A DNA stretch of 64,000 nt from Anaerobranca gottschalkii DSM 13577 (GTDB lineage: Bacteria > Bacillota > Proteinivoracia > Proteinivoracales > Proteinivoracaceae): NCBI RefSeq assembly GCF_900111575.1, contig NZ_FOIF01000001.1:61417-125416 (forward strand), read 5' to 3'. The translations under genes and the position numbers were made by a program. The notes under the pieces are model-generated. The model saw nothing but the letters and a program-made list of their open reading frames with translations. It did no database searches and was not told the DNA's origin. The stretch's first letter is position 1, and every line of letters begins with the position of its first letter. Positions 16,399 through 25,380 of this stretch are shown in pieces.

Positions 16399-16587
16399 TT
16401 ACTCTACTTTCTCTGTCAAAAATTCTATTTTTTGTTCTGCTTTTTGTATTTTTTCTTTGCAGAAATTTAATAAAGCCATACCTTCTTCAAATTTTTTTAT
16501 AGCTTCTTCTAACTCAAGATTACCCTCTTCTAAACTTTTAACAATCCCCCTAAGTTCATTATAAGCTTCTTCAAACTTTTTTTCCAT
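16399..16587 (-). CDS. xseB: Exodeoxyribonuclease VII small subunit
   Basis: A 62-residue helical protein with the family pattern FEEAYNELRGIVKSLEEGNLELEEAIKKFEEG. It wraps the large subunit XseA to form exonuclease VII, which degrades single-stranded DNA from both ends. It begins three bases after xseA, as expected for a fixed-stoichiometry pair. Length is normal. Confidence 0.95.
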   Translation of the reverse strand: MEKKFEEAYNELRGIVKSLEEGNLELEEAIKKFEEGMALLNFCKEKIQKAEQKIEFLTEKVE

Positions 16588-16590
16588 TAT

Positions 16591-17796
16591 TCATTCCACC
16601 TCAAATTTTTCTAAAATCTTACACCAAAGTTTTCCATCTGTTAAAGAAACTTCGATTTCTTCATTTACCTCTACTTCTTTGATACTTTTTAAGATTTTAT
16701 TCCTCAATTTTATAAAAGCATATCCCCTTTTTAAAACCTCATTAGGTGAAAGGGATAAAAGCTTATTTTCTTCAGCAATTAAAGCTTCTTTAAAAAAATA
16801 AATTATATTGTTATATCCATTGAAGAGATCCCTTTGTAGTGAATCTAAATTCTGATAAAAAGGATTGAGAATAGTTAAAGGGCGTTGGAGGACAATGCGA
16901 GAACTTAATTCCATCAGCCTTTCTTTTTGCCTACTTAAATTTTTCTTTAACAAATTTTTTAATGAACTTTCATATATATCTAATTGCTGGTTTAATTCCT
17001 GTAAATCCAAAACCGCCTGCTGAGCTGCTGCTGTAGGGGTTGCAGCCCTTTTATCAGCGACAAAATCAGCTATAGTAAAATCTGTTTCATGGCCAATGCC
17101 GGTAATTATGGGAATGGGACAGTTAAAAATAGCCCTTGCCACTTCTTCTTCATTAAAAGGCCATAAATCTTCTAAACTTCCTCCACCTCTGGCTAAAATT
17201 ATTAAATCTATATCTGTCCTACTTCCTAAAACTTCCAATTTACTAACTATATCATTTTTAGCATATGCTCCCTGTACTAAACAAGTTGCTACTACTACTT
17301 CTACTAAAGGATTCCGTCTTTTTAAAGTTATGAGAATATCCCTTAGGGCAGCAGAATTATCACCGGTAACTACCCCTATTTTCCTGGGAAATTGGGGGGG
17401 ATTTTTTTTATGGATGGGACTAAATAACCCTTCTTTTTCCAACTTCTCTTTTAATTGATTAAAAGCAAGGGTTAAATCCCCTTCTCCTATAGAATGGAGG
17501 GAGGAAGCATATAATTGATAGCTTCCCCCTTCTTGATAAACCCCTACATAACCGGTAATTATAACTTGTTGACCATCCTGAGGCATAAACTTCAAATGTT
17601 TAGCATTGTATTTAAACATTACCACTTTTATTACACTCTGATTGTCCTTTAAAGTGAAATAGAGATGTCCACTATTATGATTTTTAAAATTAGAGATTTC
17701 CCCTTTTACTACCACATCCCGTAAAAGGGGTTCATCCTCAATTAATTCCTTTATTATAGTTGTTAGTTGACTAACGGTTATGGGGCTTTTAAACAT
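16591..17796 (-). CDS. xseA: Exodeoxyribonuclease VII large subunit
   Basis: A 401-residue catalytic subunit of exonuclease VII. N-terminal OB-fold (about 5-100, NFKNHNSGHLYFTLKD), then the nuclease domain with GVVTGDNSAALRDI (about 141-154), ARGGGSLEDLWPFNEE, and GIGHETDFTIADFVADKRAATPTAAA, followed by a coiled-coil region that binds XseB. ATG start, four bases from folD. Cytoplasmic; acts in repair and mutation avoidance. Confidence 0.96.
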   Translation of the reverse strand: MFKSPITVSQLTTIIKELIEDEPLLRDVVVKGEISNFKNHNSGHLYFTLKDNQSVIKVVMFKYNAKHLKFMPQDGQQVIITGYVGVYQEGGSYQLYASSLHSIGEGDLTLAFNQLKEKLEKEGLFSPIHKKNPPQFPRKIGVVTGDNSAALRDILITLKRRNPLVEVVVATCLVQGAYAKNDIVSKLEVLGSRTDIDLIILARGGGSLEDLWPFNEEEVARAIFNCPIPIITGIGHETDFTIADFVADKRAATPTAAAQQAVLDLQELNQQLDIYESSLKNLLKKNLSRQKERLMELSSRIVLQRPLTILNPFYQNLDSLQRDLFNGYNNIIYFFKEALIAEENKLLSLSPNEVLKRGYAFIKLRNKILKSIKEVEVNEEIEVSLTDGKLWCKILEKFEVE

Positions 17797-17800
17797 AGTT

Positions 17801-18643
17801 TTACCTTCTTTCAGCAGATAATACAGTATTATGCATCAGCATAGCAATGGTCATTGGACCAACACCACCAGGTACAGGGGTTATTTGGGCAGCTACTTCT
17901 TTAACTGAGTCAAAGTCAACATCCCCTACAAGACCTGATTCTACCCTATTAATACCAACATCTATTACAATGGCCCCTTCTTTAACCATATCTTTAGTAA
18001 TCATTTTTGGTCTACCGACAGCAACAATTAATACATCAGCCTGTCTGGTAATAGCACCTAAGTCTTTAGTCCTAGAATGGGCAATAGTAACAGTTGCATG
18101 CCGTTGTAGAGCCAACTGAGCCATGGGCTTACCCACAATATTACTTCTACCAACTACCACCACGTGTTTTCCTGTTAAATCAATATTACAATGTTCTAAC
18201 ATCACTATTACTCCTAGGGGAGTACAAGGAACAAAGGCATCCCTTCCGATACTTAAATTACCGACATTTATACTATGAAAACCGTCTACATCTTTTTGGG
18301 GGTTAATCCTATCGAGAACTTTCCACTCATCGATGTGTTTAGGTAATGGCAATTGGACTAAAATTCCGTGAATATTATCATCATTGTTTAACCTTTCAAT
18401 TAACTCTAGAACTTCTTTTTCTGAAGTATTTCCGGGCAATCTATAAACTTCAGAGTGGATACCTAGTTTTTTACAGGTCTTTTCTTTCATACCTACATAA
18501 GCCTGTGAAGCAGGGTCTTCTCCTACTAATATTACCCCTAAACCTGGAGTAATACCTTTAGCCTTTAGATTATCTACCCTTTTTTGAATTTCATCCTTCA
18601 CCCTTTGGGCTATAAGTTTACCATCGATTACAGTAGCTGCCAA
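17801..18643 (-). CDS. folD: Bifunctional methylene-THF dehydrogenase / methenyl-THF cyclohydrolase
   Basis: A 280-residue folate enzyme interconverting 5,10-methylene-, methenyl- and 10-formyl-THF with NADP(H). Seen: catalytic Lys in [18 protein letters not shown] (about 96-103), DVDGFH, and the nucleotide-binding [16 protein letters not shown] (about 161-176), ending [21 protein letters not shown] start preceded by AGGAGG. It lies 11 bases after nfnB, which would supply NADPH. It can oxidise the methylene-THF released by the glycine-cleavage enzymes encoded at 35-40 kb. Confidence 0.97.
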   Translation of the reverse strand: MAATVIDGKLIAQRVKDEIQKRVDNLKAKGITPGLGVILVGEDPASQAYVGMKEKTCKKLGIHSEVYRLPGNTSEKEVLELIERLNNDDNIHGILVQLPLPKHIDEWKVLDRINPQKDVDGFHSINVGNLSIGRDAFVPCTPLGVIVMLEHCNIDLTGKHVVVVGRSNIVGKPMAQLALQRHATVTIAHSRTKDLGAITRQADVLIVAVGRPKMITKDMVKEGAIVIDVGINRVESGLVGDVDFDSVKEVAAQITPVPGGVGPMTIAMLMHNTVLSAERR

Positions 18644-18654
18644 TAAAATCCCTC

Positions 18655-20040
18655 CTAACCTTTATTTTTTAAATATTGGTCTATAGCAATGGCAGCATTT
18701 TTTCCTGCTCCCATAGCTTTTATTACAGTGGCTGCTCCAGTTACTACATCACCACCGGCAAAAACTCCTTCCATAGAGGTTTTTCCAGTCATTTCATCGG
18801 CAATGATGTTACCCCATTTTGAAGTCTCTAGACTAGGGGTAGATCTGGGTATTAAAGGATTAGGGCCTTGCCCTACAGCAATAATAACTCCATCAACATC
18901 TAATTGGAATTCTGAACCTTCTACTGGTATAGGTCTCCTCCTGCCTGAAGAGTCTGGTTCACCTAACTCCATTTTTATACATTTAAGACCAGTTACCCAA
19001 CCTTCTTCATTTCCTAAAATTTCAACGGGATTTGTTAGTAATTTAAATATAATACCTTCTTCTTTGGCATGGTGTACTTCTTCTTCCCTAGCTGGCATTT
19101 CCTCTTCAGAACGACGATAAACGATATATACTTCTTCTGCCCCTAATCTTTTTGCTGTTCTAGCAGCATCCATTGCCACGTTTCCTGCACCTACTACTGC
19201 CACTTTCTTTCCTACTTTAATAGGTGTATGCCAATCTGGATGTAGATATGCCCTCATAAGATTTACCCTGGTTAAAAATTCGTTGGCAGAATAAACTCCA
19301 TTTAAATTTTCACCGGGAATATTTAAAAAGTAAGGTAACCCTGCTCCAGATCCAATAAATACAGCTTCATAACCTTCAGCAAATAATTCTTCTATAGTTA
19401 TAGTTTGACCAATCACCACATTGGTCTTAAGCTCTACTCCTAAATCTAATAAAGAGTTTATTTCCTCTTCAACGATTTTTTTAGGTAATCTAAACTCAGG
19501 AATACCATACATCAAAACTCCCCCTGGTTGATGGAAAGCTTCAAAGATGGTAACTTTATAGCCCATTTTAGCTAGTTCACCGGCACAAGTTAAACCAGCA
19601 GGTCCTGAGCCAACTACTGCCACTTTTTTACCTTCAGTAACTTGTTTACCTTTAGGTTTTACATTGACCCTTTCCCAGTCTGCTACAAACCTTTCTAATC
19701 TACCTATAGCTACCGGTTCATTTTTTATACCTACAACACACAATTTTTCACATTGATCTTCTTGGGGGCATACCCTTCCACAAATAGCTGGTAAAGAGTT
19801 TTTACTCTTTAAAATCTCGATAGAACTTTCAAAATCACCTTCAGCTATTTTTTGTATAAACTGTGGAATGTCTATTCCTACAGGACATCCTTGAACACAA
19901 CGGGGATTTTTACACTGAATACATCTTTTAGCTTCTGCTATGGCAGTTTGTTCATCATAGCCTAAAGCAACTTCAGAAAAATTTTTAATCCTTTCTTCTA
20001 CAGGCTGACAAGGCATTGGATGTTTTTTAGTTCTCGACAT
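18655..20040 (-). CDS. nfnB: NADH-dependent ferredoxin:NADP+ oxidoreductase large subunit (NfnB); glutamate-synthase small-subunit-like
   Basis: A 461-residue flavoprotein. An N-terminal Cys-rich region ([14 protein letters not shown], then [15 protein letters not shown]) binds 4Fe-4S clusters; an FAD site [14 protein letters not shown] and a second dinucleotide site [17 protein letters not shown] follow. The domain set is shared with the glutamate synthase small subunit, but pairing with the NfnA-type gene upstream points to the electron-bifurcating Nfn complex. The ATG at 20040 is chosen because GGGGAGG lies eight bases before it. It overlaps the end of nfnA by 14 bases. Cytoplasmic; links ferredoxin, NADH and NADPH pools. 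Confidence 0.9.
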   Translation of the reverse strand: MSRTKKHPMPCQPVEERIKNFSEVALGYDEQTAIAEAKRCIQCKNPRCVQGCPVGIDIPQFIQKIAEGDFESSIEILKSKNSLPAICGRVCPQEDQCEKLCVVGIKNEPVAIGRLERFVADWERVNVKPKGKQVTEGKKVAVVGSGPAGLTCAGELAKMGYKVTIFEAFHQPGGVLMYGIPEFRLPKKIVEEEINSLLDLGVELKTNVVIGQTITIEELFAEGYEAVFIGSGAGLPYFLNIPGENLNGVYSANEFLTRVNLMRAYLHPDWHTPIKVGKKVAVVGAGNVAMDAARTAKRLGAEEVYIVYRRSEEEMPAREEEVHHAKEEGIIFKLLTNPVEILGNEEGWVTGLKCIKMELGEPDSSGRRRPIPVEGSEFQLDVDGVIIAVGQGPNPLIPRSTPSLETSKWGNIIADEMTGKTSMEGVFAGGDVVTGAATVIKAMGAGKNAAIAIDQYLKNKG

Positions 20041-20869
20041 TTTTTTCCGCCTCCCCACATTTACAGTCAACTAACTTTTCCTCTTCCTGATACATCCTCA
20101 ATCTTCTCATTTGTTCATCAAAATCTATACTGTGAGCCTCAAAGGCAGGTCCATCTATACAGGCAAATTTAACTTCATTTCCAATAGTTACCCTGCAACC
20201 ACCGCACATACCAGTCCCATCGACCATCAGGGAGTTTAAACTTACAATTGTATAGATACCATATTCTTTTGTAAGATTACTCACAGCTTTCATCATTGGC
20301 ATAGGGCCAATGGCTATAACACAGTCAATTTCCATACCTGATAAGATTAAGTCTTTAAGGGCATCGGTGACAAAACCCTTTCTTCCTGCACTACCATCAT
20401 CGGTTGTGATATAGAGCTCTTTACTAACCTTTTTCATTTCATCAACGTAAAATAGTAAGTCTTTATTTCTTGCCCCAATTATAGATATTACCTCTACACC
20501 ATTTTCATAAAGTTCCTTAGCTTCTGGATACACCGGCGCTACCCCTACTCCTCCACCAATACAAACTACCCTTTTAGCATGGGGATGTTTAGTCGCTTTA
20601 CCAAGGGGACCAACTAAGTCTAAAATCACATCACCAACCTCTAAATTTCCTAACAATTTAGTTGATGCTCCAACCTCTTGGAAAATAAGGGTAATAGTCC
20701 CTTTTTCCCTATCATAATCGGCAATAGTTAAAGGAAACCTTTCTCCCCTTTCATGTACCCTTAAAATAACAAATTGTCCTGCCTTTGCTTTTCTGGCAAT
20801 TAAAGGGGCGTTAACAACAATTTGTTTAAGTGTAGGTGCTAAAACCTTTTTTTCCAAAATTTTGTTCAC
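20027..20869 (-). CDS. nfnA: NADH-dependent ferredoxin:NADP+ oxidoreductase small subunit (NfnA); ferredoxin-NADP reductase-like
   Basis: A 280-residue protein of the dihydroorotate-dehydrogenase electron-transfer-subunit type. FAD-binding barrel about 1-100 (GERFPLTIADYD, VGPLGKATKH), NAD domain about 100-215 (CIGGGVGVAPVYPEAK), and a 2Fe-2S Cys set near the C-terminus (GTGMCGGCRV then KFACIDGPAF). The start is taken as GTG at 20867-20869 because GGGAGGG lies at proper distance and family members start at NKILEKK; an upstream ATG would add 15 residues with no ribosome site. Paired with nfnB. Confidence 0.9.
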   Translation of the reverse strand: MNKILEKKVLAPTLKQIVVNAPLIARKAKAGQFVILRVHERGERFPLTIADYDREKGTITLIFQEVGASTKLLGNLEVGDVILDLVGPLGKATKHPHAKRVVCIGGGVGVAPVYPEAKELYENGVEVISIIGARNKDLLFYVDEMKKVSKELYITTDDGSAGRKGFVTDALKDLILSGMEIDCVIAIGPMPMMKAVSNLTKEYGIYTIVSLNSLMVDGTGMCGGCRVTIGNEVKFACIDGPAFEAHSIDFDEQMRRLRMYQEEEKLVDCKCGEAEKNVEN

Positions 20870-20953
20870 TGAGTAACCCTCCCTGTTTCTTAACATCACG
20901 AAGCTAACATACATTAATAAATTCTATATAAAAACTTAAAACCCTGCCACTTT

Positions 20954-21892
20954 TTAAATATTTCTAGTAAGTTCTTTTTTTCCCATAAAAGCTACCCCTA
21001 CGGCGTTATCTGGAGATAGTTGGGGAGGGGCAAAATAAACTTCTCCTCTAACCTTTTCCTTTATGTATTTTCTTATATAGGAGTTTGATGCCACCCCTCC
21101 TATCAATAAAATTTTATTTAAACCAGTATTGGCTATACCAAAACTCAATACCTTTTCTACCGTTTTTGCGATACATTTGAATACTGCCAATGCAATATCT
21201 TCCTTTTTTTCTCCCCTTTGAATTAACTTTTCAGCGAAAGTTAAAGGTCCTGAAAAGCTTGGTACTCCATCTTTTACCGAAGAGGGAATAGTTAAAACTT
21301 TTTCAGAACTTTGAGCTAAATTATCTAGTTCTTTACCAGCTGGAAAGGTTAATCCCAACAATACTCCCATTCGATCGACAAATTGACCACAATGGAGATC
21401 TGAGGAAGAAGTTAATAGCTCAATATCTAGCCTATAACTCCCACCTTCTTTGACAAGAAGTAAATCAGTAGTCCCCCCAGAAAGGTGAAAAGCTAAAAAC
21501 GGGGGCTGTAACTTTAATGGCACCATACCTGCATAGATATGGCCTTCTTGATGGGAACACTCTATTAGAGGAATATTTAAAACATCGCTAAGTACTTGAG
21601 CGTAATTACTTCCTGCTTTAAAAACTGGCATATAGGAATTTTCTATATTCCTAGGCTTTGTAGAAACAGCTATACCTGCAATTTTATCTAGTTCAATTTC
21701 CCCTTTTAACAATGAAAACATTTCAGGGAAGTTGTTATTATGCTGAAAAAAGGCTTCCGATTGACGTAAGCCCCTTTTCCCACCTTCTACTGATAAAATT
21801 TTTCTTCTATCATAAATAATTTCATCTTTTTCACTTACTACCGCTAGTGAAGTTGTATAATTACTGGTATCTATCCCTAAATACAATTTCAT
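20954..21892 (-). CDS. TsaD/Kae1-like (peptidase M22) paralogue
   Basis: A 312-residue ASKHA-fold protein related to TsaD, the tRNA t6A enzyme. It starts GIDTSNYTTSLAVV, carries the metal-binding HQEGH pair (about 111-115), the phosphate loop LSGGTTDLLLV, and a C-terminal LIGGVASNSYIRKY. It is shorter than canonical TsaD (about 335-340), and its SNYTT start is typical of a clostridial paralogue of unknown role. TsaD proper is expected elsewhere in the genome with tsaB/tsaE, none of which is here. Lies two bases downstream of nusB. Activity unknown. Confidence 0.8.
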   Translation of the reverse strand: MKLYLGIDTSNYTTSLAVVSEKDEIIYDRRKILSVEGGKRGLRQSEAFFQHNNNFPEMFSLLKGEIELDKIAGIAVSTKPRNIENSYMPVFKAGSNYAQVLSDVLNIPLIECSHQEGHIYAGMVPLKLQPPFLAFHLSGGTTDLLLVKEGGSYRLDIELLTSSSDLHCGQFVDRMGVLLGLTFPAGKELDNLAQSSEKVLTIPSSVKDGVPSFSGPLTFAEKLIQRGEKKEDIALAVFKCIAKTVEKVLSFGIANTGLNKILLIGGVASNSYIRKYIKEKVRGEVYFAPPQLSPDNAVGVAFMGKKELTRNI

Positions 21893-21893
21893 T

Positions 21894-22298
21894 TTACTCT
21901 CCCATTTCTTTCTCTTTTCGAATTTGGTCTAATAATCCATTGATAAATTTAGGTGAATCTTCATTACTATAATTTTTCGCCAATTCTACCCCTTCATTGA
22001 TAGCAACGATATCGGGAACATCTTCTTTGAATAAAATTTCATAGATAGCAAGTCTTAAAATTGCTTTATCGACTTTAGATAAACGTTCCAACTTCCAATT
22101 TTTACTAAACTTCTTGATCTTCTCATCGATAATTTCTAAATTTCCTTCTACCCCTAAGAGTACATCTTGTAAGTATTCTATATCTTTAATAGGCCTTTCA
22201 GATAATAAATTATCAATTATTGTCCTAGCTTTTTCTTTAAGAATATCCATTTGATAAATTCCTTGAAATGCCAATTCCCTAGCTTCTTTTCTTGACAC
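21894..22298 (-). CDS. nusB: Transcription antitermination factor NusB
   Basis: A 134-residue all-helical RNA-binding protein that, with NusE (S10), binds boxA RNA in rRNA antitermination. Family landmarks: ARELAFQGIYQMD (about 5-18), LSKVDKAILRLAIYEILF (about 75-92), and VAINEGVELAKNYSNEDSPKFINGLLD at the end. GTG start with GGAGG nine bases upstream. It begins after a terminator (22325-22362), so it may be expressed partly by read-through. Confidence 0.95.
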   Translation of the reverse strand: MSRKEARELAFQGIYQMDILKEKARTIIDNLLSERPIKDIEYLQDVLLGVEGNLEIIDEKIKKFSKNWKLERLSKVDKAILRLAIYEILFKEDVPDIVAINEGVELAKNYSNEDSPKFINGLLDQIRKEKEMGE

Positions 22299-22324
22299 GA
22301 CCTTTACCTCCTCTAATCAATTTG

Positions 22325-22362
22325 CAAAAAAAAAGCCTAGAAAGACTTTAAAAATCTCTAGG
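22325..22362 (-). terminator. Terminator between the DUF2273 gene and nusB
   Basis: CCTAGA/TCTAGG stem followed on the minus strand by GC and nine T. It overlaps the 3' end of the DUF2273 gene and closes, at least partly, the asp23-amaP-DUF2273 transcript. Confidence 0.82.
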
Positions 22363-22569
22363 TCCTAATAATTTCTTAACGGTTTGGATAAAGTCTTTAT
22401 CATCATCTATTCTTTTACCAATAAAATATCCAATACCTACAGAAATTATTATAAATGTTGCCCGTAAAAAGCCAAAACTTATGTAAAAAATACTGATAAG
22501 CAAACCAATTATAGCCCCTATTACCTTACCCCTATTTTTATCAATTACTCTCTTAATGTCATGCCACAT
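22348..22569 (-). CDS. DUF2273 small membrane protein
   Basis: A 73-residue protein with two closely spaced hydrophobic helices (about 15-33 and 36-52) in the DUF2273 pattern IGAIIGLLISIFYISFGF then GYFIGKRIDDD. DUF2273 proteins are regularly encoded beside Asp23 and AmaP and probably help place the Asp23 complex at the membrane (inference). The ATG at 22569 is preferred because GGGAG lies eight bases upstream; an earlier start would add seven residues and overlap amaP. Confidence 0.88.
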   Translation of the reverse strand: MWHDIKRVIDKNRGKVIGAIIGLLISIFYISFGFLRATFIIISVGIGYFIGKRIDDDKDFIQTVKKLLGPRDF

Positions 22570-22589
22570 AATATCATCTCCCTTTAGCA

Positions 22590-23123
22590 TTAGCTAACTT
22601 TGGTTTTAAAGTCTGTGGCTACGTTTTCAATTAATACCTTTACTTCTGAGACATTTACCCCTGAAATTTTATATACATGGTCTTGGATAATCCCTTGCAT
22701 TTGTTGACTTAACTCTGGTATATTTCTATCTCCATAAAGAACTACTTTTACATAGATGAAAAGGCCATTTTCCCTTAAAATAACTTTAGTTTTAAGGTCT
22801 TTAATCCCTTTTATAGTTTTCACTGCCTGATGTACCAAGCTATCGATACTTTCTAAAGAAATTCGAACTTCACCAAGTTCTGAAGGGACTAATATAGATG
22901 TTGGTTGAGCTTTTCCTTGTAAATTTAAGCAGATATACAAAAATCCTAATAATACTACAATAAGGAATAGAAAAATATACTCTATAGAACCCTCCATGCT
23001 GGAAATAAAATCCAACATCTGGCTGGGAAATTTACCAAAACCAGAGGCGATTACTAAAAATATCCCACCGAGAATTACCACAAGTAGACCTAATATTGAA
23101 CCTAGCAATTTTTTTAAAAGCAT
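22590..23123 (-). CDS. amaP: Alkaline-shock membrane anchor protein AmaP
   Basis: A 177-residue protein with two N-terminal membrane helices (about 7-27 and 48-68) and a C-terminal Asp23-like domain (about 85-165, VRISLESIDSLVHQAV, then VYVKVVLYGDRNIPELSQ-type). In staphylococci AmaP anchors Asp23 at the membrane. Located between the asp23 and DUF2273 genes. ATG start with GGAG upstream. Confidence 0.88.
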   Translation of the reverse strand: MLLKKLLGSILGLLVVILGGIFLVIASGFGKFPSQMLDFISSMEGSIEYIFLFLIVVLLGFLYICLNLQGKAQPTSILVPSELGEVRISLESIDSLVHQAVKTIKGIKDLKTKVILRENGLFIYVKVVLYGDRNIPELSQQMQGIIQDHVYKISGVNVSEVKVLIENVATDFKTKVS

Positions 23124-23142
23124 GTCCCAGACGCTCCTTTCA

Positions 23143-23169
23143 TATAATCCCCTGAATTCCAGGGGATTA
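23143..23169. other. Intercistronic hairpin between asp23 and amaP
   Basis: AATCCCCTG / CAGGGGATT palindrome around GAATTC between the asp23 stop and the amaP ribosome site. No U-tract follows, so it is more likely an RNA-stability or expression-balancing hairpin than a terminator. Confidence 0.55.
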
Positions 23170-23173
23170 TCTT

Positions 23174-23569
23174 TTACTTTAACTTAATTTCATCTTTATC
23201 TTTATCACCGGTTCCTTGAAGCTTTACCCCTTGAACAAAAACATTAACTTCTAAAACGGTAAGACCAGTCATTGTCTCTACATTCTGTTTTACTGCTTCT
23301 TGAATAGCCCTTGTTACATCAGGGATTCTCACCCCATAATCTAAAACTACGAACAAATCTATGGTAGCTTCTGATTCCCCTACATTAACCTTTACTCCTT
23401 TAGAAAGATTTTTCTTTCCTAACATCTCTGCTATTCCATGGGTAATACCGCCACTCATTCCTGCAACTCCTTGAATTTCAGTAGCAGCAATCCCAGCTAT
23501 TATAGATACCACCTCATCGGCAATACGAACAACACCATTTCCTTGATTCATTGTGAATGTATTTTCCAT
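23174..23569 (-). CDS. asp23: Asp23/Gls24 family envelope stress protein
   Basis: A 131-residue alpha/beta protein of the Asp23 family: GVVRIADEVVSIIAGIAATEIQGVAGM at about 12-38, VNVGESEATIDLFVVLDYGVRIPDV, and the end VLEVNVFVQGVKL. Abundant, membrane-tethered through AmaP, and linked to alkaline and cell-wall stress in Gram-positives. First gene of the asp23-amaP-DUF2273 unit behind a sigma-A promoter. Confidence 0.93.
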   Translation of the reverse strand: MENTFTMNQGNGVVRIADEVVSIIAGIAATEIQGVAGMSGGITHGIAEMLGKKNLSKGVKVNVGESEATIDLFVVLDYGVRIPDVTRAIQEAVKQNVETMTGLTVLEVNVFVQGVKLQGTGDKDKDEIKLK

Positions 23570-23621
23570 AAAGCACCTCCAAATATGTAAAAATGATAAA
23601 TAATTCCTTTCATTATAGTAT

Positions 23622-23649
23622 ATTATACCAAATTATTAACTAATTACAA
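23622..23649 (-). promoter_or_regulatory. Sigma-A promoter of asp23
   Basis: On the minus strand TTGTAA (23644-23649), 16-base spacer, TATAAT (23622-23627). It lies 53 bases before the asp23 ATG, between it and spoIIIAH. Confidence 0.6.
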
Positions 23650-23654
23650 ATAAA

Positions 23655-24212
23655 TTAATTGCCTTTTTCAGTAATAAATACTTGATACCTTTCTACTCCG
23701 ATAATTTTAGAAACTATTTCTGCAATCCTTGCCTTTTCTTCCCTTGTTAACGCTTCTGCATTTACGACAATATTAGCATTACCATTTTGATAAAATAATA
23801 TTGCATGCTTATATCCCATAGCCACTAATGAATTTTCCACCGCCAGTTCCTGTTCCATTATTCTTTGAATTTGCATTAGTTTTTGTTCTGCTTCCCTTTT
23901 AGATTCAGGGGTAGAATTGGGATTGTTAATTAAAGCTTGTAATATATCAATTTCCCTGCTTCGAATCCTTTCCCGTTCAAGGCGGTATTCCACAAAAAAC
24001 TCTTCTCCCCGTTCTAAACTCCAATTGTCATCGGGATCTGGATCTTGTAAAAAAACCTCTTCATTTTCTGGATTGATATATTCTTTAACTATACTAAATC
24101 CTCCTCCAAACCTAAGTACTACAATTAACCCAATACCTAACAGTAAAAAAAGTGAGCCAATAATAATATAAGGTTTGTATTTATTAACTGTAACAGTTAT
24201 AAATTTTATCAC
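23655..24212 (-). CDS. spoIIIAH: Stage III sporulation protein AH
   Basis: A 185-residue protein with one N-terminal membrane helix (about 15-33), a charged coiled region (about 60-125) and a C-terminal YscJ-like ring-building domain ending in VSKIIGVERYQVFITEKG. In the mother-cell membrane it contacts forespore SpoIIQ across the intermembrane space to form the feeding-tube channel. Last gene of the spoIIIA operon, as usual. Confidence 0.95.
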   Translation of the reverse strand: MIKFITVTVNKYKPYIIIGSLFLLLGIGLIVVLRFGGGFSIVKEYINPENEEVFLQDPDPDDNWSLERGEEFFVEYRLERERIRSREIDILQALINNPNSTPESKREAEQKLMQIQRIMEQELAVENSLVAMGYKHAILFYQNGNANIVVNAEALTREEKARIAEIVSKIIGVERYQVFITEKGN

Positions 24213-24228
24213 CTTCTTCCCTCCTCCC

Positions 24229-24780
24229 CTATTTACCTTTCACTACAGAAATTTTATAAGCTGGTACATCCAATACACTTTGAATAGCCTTAGTAATCTC
24301 TAGTTTTACTTTAGGATTATCACCATTTTCACTTACTACCATTACTCCTCTAATTTTAGGCATTATTTCCTTGATCACAACTGGTTCTTCATTACCAGCC
24401 CGCCTTATAATAACTAGTTGCCCTGTCTTATTGTATTCAACGGTATTTCTTGTCCCCCCTTGACTGTCTTCTTCCCTATTTTCCCTTCTACTTTCAGTAT
24501 AATTTTCACTGTAAATCATTTCAGAACTATTCTCTAAAGTGACCATTACACTTACTTTTCCTACTCCATCCATTTTACTTAAAATGTTTTCTAATTCTTT
24601 TTTAATTTGGAGCTCAAAGGTTTCTAAATTTTCGACTTTAGGATTAGATGAAGTTGGTGTTGGATCCTTCCCTGATGGAAAATTAAATAGAATAAGTACT
24701 ATACCAAGAAATGCTAATAATAAAATTGATAAATTTTTTTTCCCTTTTAATTCACTAAAAACCTTTTTAAAATTATCCAA
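24229..24780 (-). CDS. spoIIIAG: Stage III sporulation protein AG
   Basis: A 183-residue protein with an N-terminal membrane helix (about 17-33), a Pro/Ser-rich linker and a ring-building motif domain (LSKMDGVGKVSVMVTLE, then PKIRGVMVVSENGDNPKVKLEITKAIQSVLDV). SpoIIIAG forms a large ring in the channel between mother cell and forespore. Sixteen bases upstream of spoIIIAH. Confidence 0.95.
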   Translation of the reverse strand: MDNFKKVFSELKGKKNLSILLLAFLGIVLILFNFPSGKDPTPTSSNPKVENLETFELQIKKELENILSKMDGVGKVSVMVTLENSSEMIYSENYTESRRENREEDSQGGTRNTVEYNKTGQLVIIRRAGNEEPVVIKEIMPKIRGVMVVSENGDNPKVKLEITKAIQSVLDVPAYKISVVKGK

Positions 24781-24786
24781 TTTTTA

Positions 24787-25380
24787 TCACCCCTCCCTCT
24801 CTATAAACACTAAGATTTTTGACCGGGATATACCAAAGTAATTTGTGACAACGTCTTTAATATCTGTCCCCTCGTGATATTCTACAAAATCATCATTACC
24901 TTTATTACCAATAACCACAGGTTTTATCTGGATAATTCCCCCATTTTTCTTTGTTAGATAGATCCTAATTTCTTCTATTTTACCAAACTCTTTACTGTCA
25001 AAATCTTTAACAACGGAAACTTCTACCTTCTTTTCATAATCTGTTGTATATGGCTGGACTAGTTCTATAACTTTATTTTGGAGATTTTCTATATATTGAT
25101 TTAATGTTAATTGGTTATACACTTCCGTTGCTTTTTCGTCATCTATAAAATTAACTGTTTCTGTAAAATTAAGTCCAGAAAAATCAAAGGAAGCTCTTCC
25201 AATACTACTTAAAATAACAGCTACAGGATTAAGTAAAGTGGCAATTATCATTAAACCAAAAATTATTTTTGCTGTAGTTCTAAGCTGACCCTCTGGCAAA
25301 AACATTTCTAAAAAAGTCATTATAATAACTAAAATTACTAAATTCCGTACTAAGGTATTTAATATATCCATTATTTTCAC
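24787..25380 (-). CDS. spoIIIAF: Stage III sporulation protein AF
   Basis: A 197-residue protein with two N-terminal membrane helices (about 8-27 and 33-57) and a soluble C-terminal domain with a ring-building fold (VEVSVVKDFDSKEFGKIEEIRI). Part of the SpoIIIA-SpoIIQ channel. The start is immediately adjacent to spoIIIAE (no gap), which indicates translational coupling. Confidence 0.93.
   Translation of the reverse strand: MKIMDILNTLVRNLVILVIIMTFLEMFLPEGQLRTTAKIIFGLMIIATLLNPVAVILSSIGRASFDFSGLNFTETVNFIDDEKATEVYNQLTLNQYIENLQNKVIELVQPYTTDYEKKVEVSVVKDFDSKEFGKIEEIRIYLTKKNGGIIQIKPVVIGNKGNDDFVEYHEGTDIKDVVTNYFGISRSKILVFIEREG

Noticed and set aside
18655-20040. Glutamate synthase small subunit
   Set aside because: Domain content fits, but no large glutamate synthase subunit is near and it pairs with an NfnA-type gene.
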